The position numbers and the translations under genes were made by a program. This document shows positions 50,389-59,591 of a stretch of 64,000 bases of DNA, one piece after another. This stretch comes from an uncultured Alistipes sp. GTDB taxonomy: Bacteria; Bacteroidota; Bacteroidia; Bacteroidales; Rikenellaceae. How positions within the stretch are numbered: the first letter of the stretch is position 1; each line of letters opens with the position of its first letter. The notes below the pieces were generated by a model. It was given only the letters and a program-made list of their open reading frames with translations. It had not been told where the DNA came from and searched no databases. The stretch covers positions 1-64,000 of the forward strand of contig CANPHE010000011.1 in assembly GCA_947573795.1 (NCBI GenBank). Reading direction: 5' to 3'.

Positions 50389-52620
50389 TTACTGCTTGAT
50401 CCAGGTCGTGGCACCGTTGCGGTGTTTGAGGAAATATTGCTGCGATTTGAGCAGGTTGCGCGACTGGAGGACCATGTTTTTGGTCTCGGTCAGGATCGTC
50501 AGGTAGAGCATCGAGGCCTTCGTGCCGGACTGCTCGCCGTTGATGCGCGTGAGCTCCGACTTGATGGCGTCGGCGATCGACTCGAACAATTGGTCGCGCA
50601 GCGAAAGCACCATCTCGATATCCGAGAAGTCGCCGTCGCGCAGCATGCGGTTGATATGGCGGTAGATCGATTCCACGTCGTCGTTGATCGCCATCAGATC
50701 GCGGGTCTGCGCCACCGAAAGGCCCTCGTGGTTGTTGTCGATGTGTTCGAAAGCCGGGCGGGTGATGTGCATCAGCGCCTTGGTCATTTCGTTGAGGTAG
50801 TCGACCACCTGGACGTAGTAGTGCGCCGTATTGACGTCGCTGCTCTGCAACTTCTTAAGCGTCGGAAGCAGTGTATATTTGCGGTCGCGCGAGTGGTAGA
50901 AAAGGTCGTTCGCCTCCTTCACCATGTCGCGCAGGACCTTGCGGTTCTCCTTCATTACGGCGATCAGCGTACGGTCGTAGATCTTCGTGGCGCTCTCCAT
51001 CGTCGTGCAAACCTCGTTGCGCAGCGAAACGATGATATCTTCGTTGGTCTCGGCGGGTTTCTCCTCCTCTTCGGCATCGCGGTTCTTCTTGGAGAAACTG
51101 TTGCGGAAGAGCAGCCAGCCGCAGAGGACCGTGACCAGTACGAATGCCGGGATGCCGCCGTAGATGAGCGTAAGACCGACGGCCAGAGCGATCAGGAAGC
51201 CGCCGAGGGCCGTGACGAACCATCCGGCGACGACGGTCATGACGCCCGAGATGCGGTAGACGGCGCTTTCGCGTCCCCAGGCCCGGTCGGCGAGCGACGA
51301 ACCCATCGCTACCATGAAGCAGACGTAGGTGGTCGAGAGGGGGAGTTTGAGCGACGTGGCCAGGGCGATGAGCAGGGCCGAGGTGGTCAGGTTGACCGTG
51401 GCGCGGATCATGTCGTAGGGGGCGCCGCTGTGTTCGATATCCTCGTATTCGAATTTGCGGCCGATGGCCGTGCGGATGCGCTCGGGAACGACGTTTTCGA
51501 GGACGGTGTTGACGTTGAGGGCCGCGCGGACGATCGTGCGGGCGAAAGGCGAGGAGCCGTATTGGGCCTGGCCGTCGTCGCCCTGCGACGAGAGCGAAAG
51601 TTCGGTTTTGGTAACCCGCAGGATGGCGGCCTTGGAGCCCCACAGCGTGAGGATCATGACGAAGCCGGCGGAGAGCAGGATGGTCATGTTGGCCGGAACG
51701 TTCTCCGTAAGCGCGACCATGAGCATCGAGGTGTCGCCGGTTTCCCGGGCGACGGAGTAGGCATCGAAGCCGGCGACGGGGACGCCGATGAAGTTCACCA
51801 GGTCGTTGCCCGCGAAGGCGAGAGCCAGGGCGAAGACGCCCGAAAGGATCGTGATGCGCAGGATGTTGATCTTGAACCGCTGGATGAAGAACAGCATGAG
51901 CGAGCAGACGATCCAGCAGATCAAGAGTGCCGTGGGCAGGTGATTGTCGATCAATTGGACCGCGGGCTCGTCGGCGAGTATGTTTTTGAGTCCCTTGAAT
52001 ACGGCGAAATAGACGATGGCCGTGAGCGAGGCGCCGCACCAGAGCGATCCGTAACGGCGGAACGGCACCGTATAGCGGAACGAAAAGATCAGGCGCGAGA
52101 CGTACATGACGATCGAACCGCACGTGAAGGCGATGACGACCGAAAGCAGGATGGCCGAGACGACGCCCAGGGCGCGCGACGTGTTGATGAAGTCGCCCAG
52201 CATGGTGATGTTGAGGGCCGGGTCGCCTGCGATCTTGAAAATCGAAACGGCGATGGCCGAGCCCAGCAGGCAGAAGATCAACGACACGGTGGTCGAGGTC
52301 GGAAGCCCCAGCGAGTTGTAGAGGCCGAGCAGAATGACGTTGGCGAACATGACGCCCAGGTAGAGCATCATCACCTCGTGGAAGGTGAACAGCCCCGGGT
52401 TGAACATGCCGCTGCGGGCGACTTCCATCATGCCGCTCGACGTGATGACGCCGATGAGGATGCCGACGGAGGCGACCGTAAGGATGGTTTTCATGGATGC
52501 GGCCTTGGAACCGAGGGCCGAGTTGAGAAAGTTTACCGCATCGTTCGTGACGCCAACGAAAAGTCCGGAGACGGCGAGAATGCCGAGGATGACGACAATT
52601 ACGGTGTAGATTTCGCTCAT
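50389..52620 (-). CDS. Inorganic phosphate transporter (Pit family) with C-terminal PhoU-like helical domain
   Basis: MSEIYTVIVVILGILAVSGLFVGVTNDAVNFLNSALGSKAAS...; C-terminal helical region. Start trimmed to 52620; TAAATTTG box at 52646-52653. Confidence 0.85.
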   Translation of the reverse strand: MSEIYTVIVVILGILAVSGLFVGVTNDAVNFLNSALGSKAASMKTILTVASVGILIGVITSSGMMEVARSGMFNPGLFTFHEVMMLYLGVMFANVILLGLYNSLGLPTSTTVSLIFCLLGSAIAVSIFKIAGDPALNITMLGDFINTSRALGVVSAILLSVVIAFTCGSIVMYVSRLIFSFRYTVPFRRYGSLWCGASLTAIVYFAVFKGLKNILADEPAVQLIDNHLPTALLICWIVCSLMLFFIQRFKINILRITILSGVFALALAFAGNDLVNFIGVPVAGFDAYSVARETGDTSMLMVALTENVPANMTILLSAGFVMILTLWGSKAAILRVTKTELSLSSQGDDGQAQYGSSPFARTIVRAALNVNTVLENVVPERIRTAIGRKFEYEDIEHSGAPYDMIRATVNLTTSALLIALATSLKLPLSTTYVCFMVAMGSSLADRAWGRESAVYRISGVMTVVAGWFVTALGGFLIALAVGLTLIYGGIPAFVLVTVLCGWLLFRNSFSKKNRDAEEEEKPAETNEDIIVSLRNEVCTTMESATKIYDRTLIAVMKENRKVLRDMVKEANDLFYHSRDRKYTLLPTLKKLQSSDVNTAHYYVQVVDYLNEMTKALMHITRPAFEHIDNNHEGLSVAQTRDLMAINDDVESIYRHINRMLRDGDFSDIEMVLSLRDQLFESIADAIKSELTRINGEQSGTKASMLYLTILTETKNMVLQSRNLLKSQQYFLKHRNGATTWIKQ

Positions 52621-52856
52621 AAATAGGGTTTCACTACAAATTGCGAACAAATTTAGTCCATTTTTCCTGTCCTAAAAATCGTAACGGCCAATATTAACGT
52701 TAATTTAACGTAGATGGAGCCGATGCGGACGGGCCTCTATTTTCGAAGGTTCGTTCGCGGCGCGAAAAGTCCGGGCGAGGAGCCCGGGAGGTGTAAAGTC
52801 GTAACAACGGCCTGGTTCAAGGCCGGTTTCGCGGGCGTGGAATCGCCCGCGGGAAA

Positions 52857-53840
52857 TCAAAGCCACTTCTTATACCGGAAATACCAGAGCGTAAGACCCG
52901 AGCAGAAAAGCATCAGCCCGATGGCGAACAGGTAGCCCAGCGGGACGACGGTGCCGCTGGCGAGGGTCAGGTGCCAGTCCAGTTCGGGCATATACTTGAA
53001 GTTCATGCCGTAGATCGAGGCGATGAGCGTCGCGGGGAGGAAGATCACGGCGGCCACTGAGAAGATTTTGACGATCTCGTTCTGCTCGATATTGATCAGA
53101 CCCAATGCGGCGTCCTGGATATAGTCCAATCGCTGGAAGCTGAAGTCGGCGTGGTTGATGAGCGAGTTGACGTCCTTGATCATCAATTGCAGGCGCGGGT
53201 AGATGTCGTTGGGGAAACGTTCGGAACGCAGGATGCCCGAAAGGACGCGCTGGCGGTCGAAAATATTCTCGCGCAGCGACATGGTGCTCTCCTGTAAGGC
53301 GCTGATGCGGTGCAGCACCGCCTTGTCGATCGAGTCCTCGGAGTTGATATCCTTCGAGAGCGAGGCGACCTGCTTGGAAACCAGCTCCACCATGTCGGCG
53401 TCGAAGTCGATGCGCACTTCGAGCAGCGAAATGAAGAGGTGGTAGCCCGTCGAATAGCTGCGGTAGTTCATCTGAAGCCGTTTTTCGGTTTCGCGGAAGG
53501 TGCGGAATTCGGCGTTGCGCACCGAGACCAGCACGCCTTCGTTCGAAATGATGAACGACACGGGTTCGACGATGAACGATTCGCCCGTCGGGACGAAGAA
53601 GTTGGAGTTGGAGATGATGGCGTTCTCCGTCTCGGAATATTTCGACGTGGACTCGATCTCCTCGACCTGCTGTTTGGTCTGGAGGCTGATCTCCATGAAG
53701 TTCTCGACGGCCTTCTGCTCCTTGATGGTCGGCAGGTGCATGTCGATCCACAGAATGTCGTCGTAGCCCAACTCGTCGAAGAGCTTCGTATCGGCATTGC
53801 GGATGATCTTGTTGTATTGCTTGAGGTAAATCGTAATCAT
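52857..53840 (-). CDS. corA: CorA-family divalent cation transporter
   Basis: 327 aa; LIASIYGMNFKYMPELDW (GMN signature) and two C-terminal TM helices. Confidence 0.93.
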   Translation of the reverse strand: MITIYLKQYNKIIRNADTKLFDELGYDDILWIDMHLPTIKEQKAVENFMEISLQTKQQVEEIESTSKYSETENAIISNSNFFVPTGESFIVEPVSFIISNEGVLVSVRNAEFRTFRETEKRLQMNYRSYSTGYHLFISLLEVRIDFDADMVELVSKQVASLSKDINSEDSIDKAVLHRISALQESTMSLRENIFDRQRVLSGILRSERFPNDIYPRLQLMIKDVNSLINHADFSFQRLDYIQDAALGLINIEQNEIVKIFSVAAVIFLPATLIASIYGMNFKYMPELDWHLTLASGTVVPLGYLFAIGLMLFCSGLTLWYFRYKKWL

Positions 53841-53910
53841 GATGACGCTCTCTGAAAATTCGTGAATCCTGTGCCGAGCGGGGCGGGCGCCGGTGCGTCC
53901 GCTAACCTCT

Positions 53911-54468
53911 TCAGCCGGGATTGGCCCTCGGAGCGAATTTGAGTCCCGAGTCCCAGAATTTTCGAAGCGTCTGGTGCTTCTCGATGTCGAAAATATAGTC
54001 GAAGGGCATCAGTTCCTCGTAGGCGGCGGCTGCGTCGTCGGCGTATTCCGAGTCGAGCAGCGCCTCGTAGGTGTGTTCCAAACCGAAGGTCAGGGCCTCC
54101 TGCAACTCCTCGACGAGTTCGGCCGGGGTATCTTCGCGGGCTACCCATACGGCGAAGGCGAAGGGTAGTTCGCCCCACGTGCGCCACGTGTCGAGCAGCG
54201 GATCGACGCCTTCGGACAAAGCCTCCTCCGCACCGGGAACGGCTCCGACGCAATATTGCGTGACGGGGCGGGCGCCGGACAACGACGGCACGGCCTCGGC
54301 GGGCACCAGGGCGATGTCGGCCCGGCGTTCGCGGAATTCGCGTATGACCTCTTCGGGATCGGACAACAGCAGTTCGGCGCGCAGGTTACCCGCGCGTTTT
54401 ACGCCATAGACGAACGGTATCGTGCTCAGGCACGACACGACTGCTATACGTGGAACTGTGACCATCAT
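53911..54468 (-). CDS. mqnA: Menaquinone biosynthesis protein of MqnA/MqnD family (chorismate dehydratase-like)
   Basis: MMVTVPRIAVVSCLSTIPFVYGVKRAG...ADIALVPAEAVPSLSGARPVTQYCVGA; TACCTTTG box at 54500-54507. Confidence 0.7.
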   Translation of the reverse strand: MMVTVPRIAVVSCLSTIPFVYGVKRAGNLRAELLLSDPEEVIREFRERRADIALVPAEAVPSLSGARPVTQYCVGAVPGAEEALSEGVDPLLDTWRTWGELPFAFAVWVAREDTPAELVEELQEALTFGLEHTYEALLDSEYADDAAAAYEELMPFDYIFDIEKHQTLRKFWDSGLKFAPRANPG

Positions 54469-54514
54469 CCATAAGATATGAAACCCTTGGTTCGAAAAGC
54501 AAAGGTAAGACAAA

Positions 54515-54710
54515 AACGGCAGTTTTTTCACAAAAAATGCAAAAAAAATGCGCCGACCTCTTGACAAGGGGGTATTCGATGTCGTATATTTGTCCCGCAA
54601 TTCACAAGGACAAGGCATTGTCCGGAAAGTTATCGACAACGACTTTGGCTTATCTATCAGTCGGTTGAGTCTATTTATCAACGGTTATCCACATTTTATC
54701 GACGTTCTTT
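54515..54710. other. AT-rich segment plus DnaA-box cluster (candidate replication origin)
   Basis: AT-rich TTTTTTCACAAAAAATGCAAAAAAAATG followed by TTATCGACA (54630), TTATCAACG (54675), TTATCCACA (54685, perfect box), TTATCGACG (54696), all same strand. Confidence 0.45.
54585..54592 (+). promoter_or_regulatory. -7 element TATATTTG with TTG at 54561-54563, no ORF immediately downstream
   Basis: Spacing of 21 nt between TTG and TATATTTG fits the -33/-7 arrangement. Confidence 0.5.
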
Positions 54711-54833
54711 CGACAGTTTGTGGCGGGTTGCATTCGCTCCGGCTAAAAGACGGGGTTTACCATTGATTTTGCGACAACAAATATCGCTGCAAAACCATTT
54801 CCTTTTTAACTTTTCACCTTTCACCCGCAAAAT

Positions 54834-54985
54834 GCGATCCACAGGATCGCAGCGAGCCGTAGCCTCCCCCGGGCGGAGGCTCGCCTTAGTCCGGGGACAG
54901 ATGACGGCAAGAAGCAAAATTCGCTGCCACCCCCCCCCATAATACCAGGCTCTTAGCTGGGCTCACCCCGCAGGCTACGACTTGC
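54834..54985 (+). repeat. Structured intergenic repeat family B, copy 2
   Basis: GCGATCCACAGGATCGC...AGTCCGGGGACAGATGACGGCAAGAAGCAAAATTCGCTGCC...CCCCATAATACC. Confidence 0.8.
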
Positions 54986-55140
54986 AGCTAACGCGACATT
55001 AGCCCCTCTATTCATACCTTTTCGGCTTTTAGGCGAAAGGCAGTCCGCCGCTCGGGGTGGCGAACGGCAAAAACATTTCACTTCTTACCTTTCACCTGCT
55101 CTTACCCCCCCCCTCTAATTCTTAATTCTTAATTGATTCT

Positions 55141-56112
55141 ATGATTACATTCACCCGAACTCCGGAGTTCTATGCTCCGCTCGGCGGCAAGGCGCTCTAT
55201 ACCTTCGAGAGCGATACGCCGGGGACTTTTGACGTTCGTATCGCCGATGCGGCGAGCGATAAGATGTTGGGCGCCATGCGCTTCACGGAGGTTGCCGAAG
55301 CGACGTTCGATGCCGCGCCCGTGCTGCGGCGGGCCTTGCGATACACCCCTGCGACGGGCGGTACGGGCATCTCGCAGGCCACGGGACGGCAGGTGATGGC
55401 CGACGTGAAAATCTACGAAGGGCCCGAGGGAACCGAGGCGGTTGCCGAAGCGGGATTATGTCTGCTGCTGGGTACGGATCGGGCCGTGCAAGCACCTGCG
55501 CTGCTGAGCTCGATGCCCCGCCAACGGCTGATCGCACCGGGCGAATGCGACGAACTGACGCTTTTCTGCTCGCGGTCCGGCGCCGTGATCGTGACGGCGC
55601 AGCGGGGACGCGACTATACGGCCGAAAGCTACCGCATCCCTTCGCCCGGGCTGTTTCTCTTTCGGCTCGACACGCGCGATTTCCCCGGAGCCGAGACCCT
55701 GACGGTCGACACGGGCGAGTGCGGCACGGTGGTCTATTCGCTCGTCGCGGCGCCGCAGGGGGCGGTGCGCCTGGCGTGGCGGTCGGAGGCGGGATCGTTC
55801 GAACACTACACCTTCCCGATCGTTGCGACCGAGCGCATGAAGTCCTCGAAACGGCGGGCTACGGATGCCGAGGGACAGGCGGTCGTGCTGTCGGGGAGCG
55901 CCGAGGTGCGCAGGCGGCTCGTCTCGGCCTACGAGTGCGAGGAGGTGGCGCGGGCGCTGGCCGGGATCGTCGCTTCGCCCGACGTACGGATCGCCCGGGG
56001 CGACGAATATATCCCCGTGGAGGTGCTCACCGAGGAGCTCGACGTGCGCGACGAAGGGGAGTTGCGCAGCCTGGAGATCGAGATTCGTAAAAATTCGACG
56101 ACATGGAACTGA
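55141..56112 (+). CDS. Hypothetical protein of phage-derived island
   Basis: 323 aa, beta-rich; overlaps the next ORF by 10 nt, co-oriented with head genes. Confidence 0.6.
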   Translation: MITFTRTPEFYAPLGGKALYTFESDTPGTFDVRIADAASDKMLGAMRFTEVAEATFDAAPVLRRALRYTPATGGTGISQATGRQVMADVKIYEGPEGTEAVAEAGLCLLLGTDRAVQAPALLSSMPRQRLIAPGECDELTLFCSRSGAVIVTAQRGRDYTAESYRIPSPGLFLFRLDTRDFPGAETLTVDTGECGTVVYSLVAAPQGAVRLAWRSEAGSFEHYTFPIVATERMKSSKRRATDAEGQAVVLSGSAEVRRRLVSAYECEEVARALAGIVASPDVRIARGDEYIPVEVLTEELDVRDEGELRSLEIEIRKNSTTWN

Positions 56113-58460
56113 GAATCGATTCGAAAGCGTGCGATCTGGGCGAAGGAAAGCTCGCGATTCCGGCATACGATGCCGCGACGCTCGCCGATGTGCAGGCGTG
56201 CCGCACGGGGCGGACTCTGCGTCTCGAACTGCCCGCGACGCCGCGCAACGACGCCGTGATGGAGTTCGCCCGCGAGGCGCTGTCGGCCGGACGTTTCGAT
56301 GCCGCGGAGCACCGGGCGGTGTTGAGCTACGGCGGTGCGGAACTTTTCGCCGGGAGCGTGCGGCTGCTCGCCACGACCGATGCGGGTTATCGGATCGAAA
56401 TCCGCGACGGCGGGGCGCAGTGGGCCGAGACGGCGGCACGGCGGATGTTTTCGGCGCTGGAGATCGACTACGACGCGCAGCTGACCTCGGAGACCGTCAG
56501 CGAGAGTTGGACCGGCGACACCCCCGTGCGCTTCTTCCCCGTGCACCGCGACGAATACCCGCAGCGGAACAGCTCCGAGGACCTGTTGCCCGGGGAACGG
56601 CTGCTCTCGACGGATGATTATCTCCCGTTTCTGCATGTGGCGACCCTCGCGGAGCGGATTTTCGAACAGACCGGATATCGGGTGCGGAGCCGCTTCTTCG
56701 GATCGGAGTTTTTCCGGTCGCTCTACCTGAGCGGAGCGTATGCCTCGCGCGATACGACCGTGCTGGCGGCACGCATGGGTTTCTGTGCGCGAAGACTCTC
56801 GGAGGCGAGTGCGACGGCGGATCATCTGGGACGGGTATATGCCGATCCGAATGCGATTTACAGCACGGTGGGCAACATCGTCGAAACGGCGGCGGCCGGG
56901 GTGGCGGATGCCGACGGCGAAAAGGTGGAGGAGACCTTCGACAACGGCGGGTGCTTCGTGACGGAGGAGGGCAAAATCCGCTTCGTGCCGACGACGGAGG
57001 TGACCGCGGGATTCGAATACTATCTCCGCTATACGACCGACCACCGGATCGAGAGCCGCACGCGGCTGCGGGGTTTCGATACCCTGTGGCTGACGCCCGG
57101 GACACCGATGGCCTTCGCGCTGGCCAACCGTTACGAAGACCGCCGGGCGGCGATCGAGCCGGGATTCCGTTACCGGATCGTCGTCTTCGACCATGCCGAG
57201 GGCGATTCCTACCGGCTGACCTGCACGCATGACGCCGTGACGGGAACGGTGTGGGGCTCGTTCGCAGCCCGCTCGGCCCTGGTGACGACACCCGCGGCGG
57301 GGAGCCTCTCCGATCCGGCGTTGCTCGTGCTGCGGGGCGGCGTCTGGGAACCTTACGCCGGGGATTGGGCGCTCTACGACGGCTATGTCGGGGAGACGGG
57401 CCGCACGACGGTCGAGGTGCGGGTGTGCACCGAGGCCGAGCGGGTGGCTCCCGCATCGCCCAAGCGGTTCGACCGCATCTTCTTCTCGGGAGCCGACGAG
57501 GGAATGACGCTCACGCTGCATAAGGAGTGTTCGTTGCGCCCCTGCTTCCGGACGGGCCCGGGATTCGGGGCGTGGATGACCTTCGCCGATGTCGCCCGGC
57601 ACCGGATGCGGCAGATCGAACTGATCGAGGCGCTGGCCCACCTTTTCAACCTGCGGTTCTATACCGAGCGCGGAACCCGCACGGTGTGGATCGAGCCCGC
57701 GGACGATTTTTTCGGAGCGGGGCCCGAGGTCGATTGGAGCGACCGTACGGACTTTTCGCAGGAGGTCGTCCGCACGCGGATCGCCCCCGAGGTGCACGAG
57801 CGGCGTACGTGGCGCTACCTTCCGGCCGAGGGCGCCGTGGCGCGGTTCGAAACCGAGACGGGCACGACGTTCGGGGCGTGGAGCTACGATACGGATTCCC
57901 GGGCTGCCTTGCAGGGCGAGCAGGTGCGGACCAGTCCCCTGTTCGCCGCGACGCTCGATTCCGTGGGACACTATGCGGGAGCACCGTCGGCCCGGATGCT
58001 GCAAATCGGCGATCGCGACGCCGCGGAGCAGGACCCGACGTCGTTCACGCCGCGCATAGTCCGCTATGCGGGGATGCGGCCCCTGCCCGACGGCGAGCGC
58101 TGGGGCTATCCCGGGGGGAATACCTATCCGCTTGCCGCGTTCCACTTCGAGGGGGATGCCGCGACGGAAGGTTTCACGCTCGGTTTCGGGGATTGCGACG
58201 GCATCGAGGGACTGCATCGCTTTTACGACCGCCAGCTGGCCCGCGAAACGCTGCGCGAACGCATTCGGCTCGCGCTGCGCATCGCCCCCGACGAATATGC
58301 GGCGCTCTTCGCACCGGGGTGCGGGACCGCGGAGCTGCGTTCGGTGTTCCGGATCGATACGGGTACCGGCGTGGTGCGGGCGCTGCTGCGGGGCGTGGAC
58401 GACTACGATCCCGAGGCCGGGGTGGTGCGGTGCACCTTCGAACGGTTAGTCGAAGATTAA
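56103..58460 (+). CDS. Large hypothetical protein, possibly tail/baseplate-like
   Basis: 785 aa; position in a phage gene cluster and multidomain beta-rich composition; no decisive motif read. Confidence 0.5.
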   Translation: MELRIDSKACDLGEGKLAIPAYDAATLADVQACRTGRTLRLELPATPRNDAVMEFAREALSAGRFDAAEHRAVLSYGGAELFAGSVRLLATTDAGYRIEIRDGGAQWAETAARRMFSALEIDYDAQLTSETVSESWTGDTPVRFFPVHRDEYPQRNSSEDLLPGERLLSTDDYLPFLHVATLAERIFEQTGYRVRSRFFGSEFFRSLYLSGAYASRDTTVLAARMGFCARRLSEASATADHLGRVYADPNAIYSTVGNIVETAAAGVADADGEKVEETFDNGGCFVTEEGKIRFVPTTEVTAGFEYYLRYTTDHRIESRTRLRGFDTLWLTPGTPMAFALANRYEDRRAAIEPGFRYRIVVFDHAEGDSYRLTCTHDAVTGTVWGSFAARSALVTTPAAGSLSDPALLVLRGGVWEPYAGDWALYDGYVGETGRTTVEVRVCTEAERVAPASPKRFDRIFFSGADEGMTLTLHKECSLRPCFRTGPGFGAWMTFADVARHRMRQIELIEALAHLFNLRFYTERGTRTVWIEPADDFFGAGPEVDWSDRTDFSQEVVRTRIAPEVHERRTWRYLPAEGAVARFETETGTTFGAWSYDTDSRAALQGEQVRTSPLFAATLDSVGHYAGAPSARMLQIGDRDAAEQDPTSFTPRIVRYAGMRPLPDGERWGYPGGNTYPLAAFHFEGDAATEGFTLGFGDCDGIEGLHRFYDRQLARETLRERIRLALRIAPDEYAALFAPGCGTAELRSVFRIDTGTGVVRALLRGVDDYDPEAGVVRCTFERLVED

Positions 58461-58477
58461 CTTAAACAATGTAAAAC

Positions 58478-59350
58478 ATGAAATCCGAAATTCAAATTAC
58501 GAATACGGCCGAGGCGTGCCGTATCGAGATCGAGGGGACGATCGGAGTCCCCGAGGAGTGGCAGTTCGACGATCCGGCGGAGCGTGTGGCCACCTACGAG
58601 AAGTTCCGCGACGCGGTGCGCCGGATCGGCGAGATCGAGGCTCGCGAAGTGACGGTCGACATCCGTTCGACGGGCGGCGACGTGAACGACGCGCTGCTGA
58701 TCCACGATGCGCTGCGGCAGACGGGTGCCCGGATCACGACCCGCTGCTACGGCTATACGGCTTCGGCGGCGACGATCATCGCCCAGGCGGCATCGGAGGG
58801 GTGTCGCGAGATTTCGGCCAATGCGCTCTATCTGATTCACACGGCCGTATGCGCCACGGAGGGGAATGCCGCGGAGCTGGCGGCGAAGACGGAGCTGCTG
58901 CGCCAGACCGATGCCCGCATCGCGGCGATTTATGCCGAGCGGTCGCAGCGCCCCGTAGCGGAATTCGAGCGTCTGATGGCCGAGAACAACGGCAACGGAC
59001 GCTGGTTGTCGCCCGAGGAGGCGCTCGATGCGGGGCTGGTCGACCGGATCGTCGAGATGCCCGAGGTTTCCGGCGGGAGGGCGTTCGCCCGCAACATCGT
59101 CCGCGGTTGGCGGCGTCTTTTCTCCGGGGCGAAGACCGGACGCGTAGAGTCGTTGCCTTCCGACCGGAATGTCCTCCACGAGCGGGAGGGGGCGGCTGCT
59201 TCGGCTCCGGTTTCGGCGGAGGAGCTGCGGCGAAAGTTCGGACCGACATGCACGCAGTCCCGCGAGGACCCCTCCTGCACCGAACCGCTGCACTCGGCCA
59301 ACGAACTGGCGTACAGCGAGGATGCAAGGCGGTTTCGCAATACGTTCTGA
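58478..59350 (+). CDS. ClpP/S49-like head maturation protease
   Basis: 290 aa; VDIRSTGGDVNDALLIHDAL, YTASAATIIAQAAS (Ser), YLIHTAVCA (His): ClpP-fold layout. Confidence 0.78.
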   Translation: MKSEIQITNTAEACRIEIEGTIGVPEEWQFDDPAERVATYEKFRDAVRRIGEIEAREVTVDIRSTGGDVNDALLIHDALRQTGARITTRCYGYTASAATIIAQAASEGCREISANALYLIHTAVCATEGNAAELAAKTELLRQTDARIAAIYAERSQRPVAEFERLMAENNGNGRWLSPEEALDAGLVDRIVEMPEVSGGRAFARNIVRGWRRLFSGAKTGRVESLPSDRNVLHEREGAAASAPVSAEELRRKFGPTCTQSREDPSCTEPLHSANELAYSEDARRFRNTF

Positions 59351-59379
59351 ATAGGGGTGCTGAAGTTGCTATCCGGCAA

Positions 59380-59465
59380 GGATGCAAGGCAAGCCTTGCC
59401 ATCTTCGGCGGCTCGCACCTTTGGTGCGACCGGCCCAGCCGCCGAAGATGATTTTTCTCGCAAGC
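59380..59465 (+). repeat. Structured intergenic repeat family A, copy 3
   Basis: 49-bp core 59401-59449 ATCTTCGGCGGCTCGCACCTTTGGTGCGACCGGCCCAGCCGCCGAAGAT, preceded by GCAAGGCAAGCCTTGC. Confidence 0.85.
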
Positions 59466-59591
59466 ACCGGCTTCTCCGAATCGCTCGATTCATGTCTTAG
59501 GTACTTTTTGACTGCAAAAACGCTCCGGCATGGAGCTGCAACAGCCAATCCATTTTCCTTAATTCTTAACCTTTTCAAATCTTTTATCATT

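Noticed and set aside
50422-52626. 734-aa plus-strand ORF rich in D/E/R/Q opposite the Pit transporter
   Set aside because: Antisense artifact; minus strand has a clear membrane transporter.
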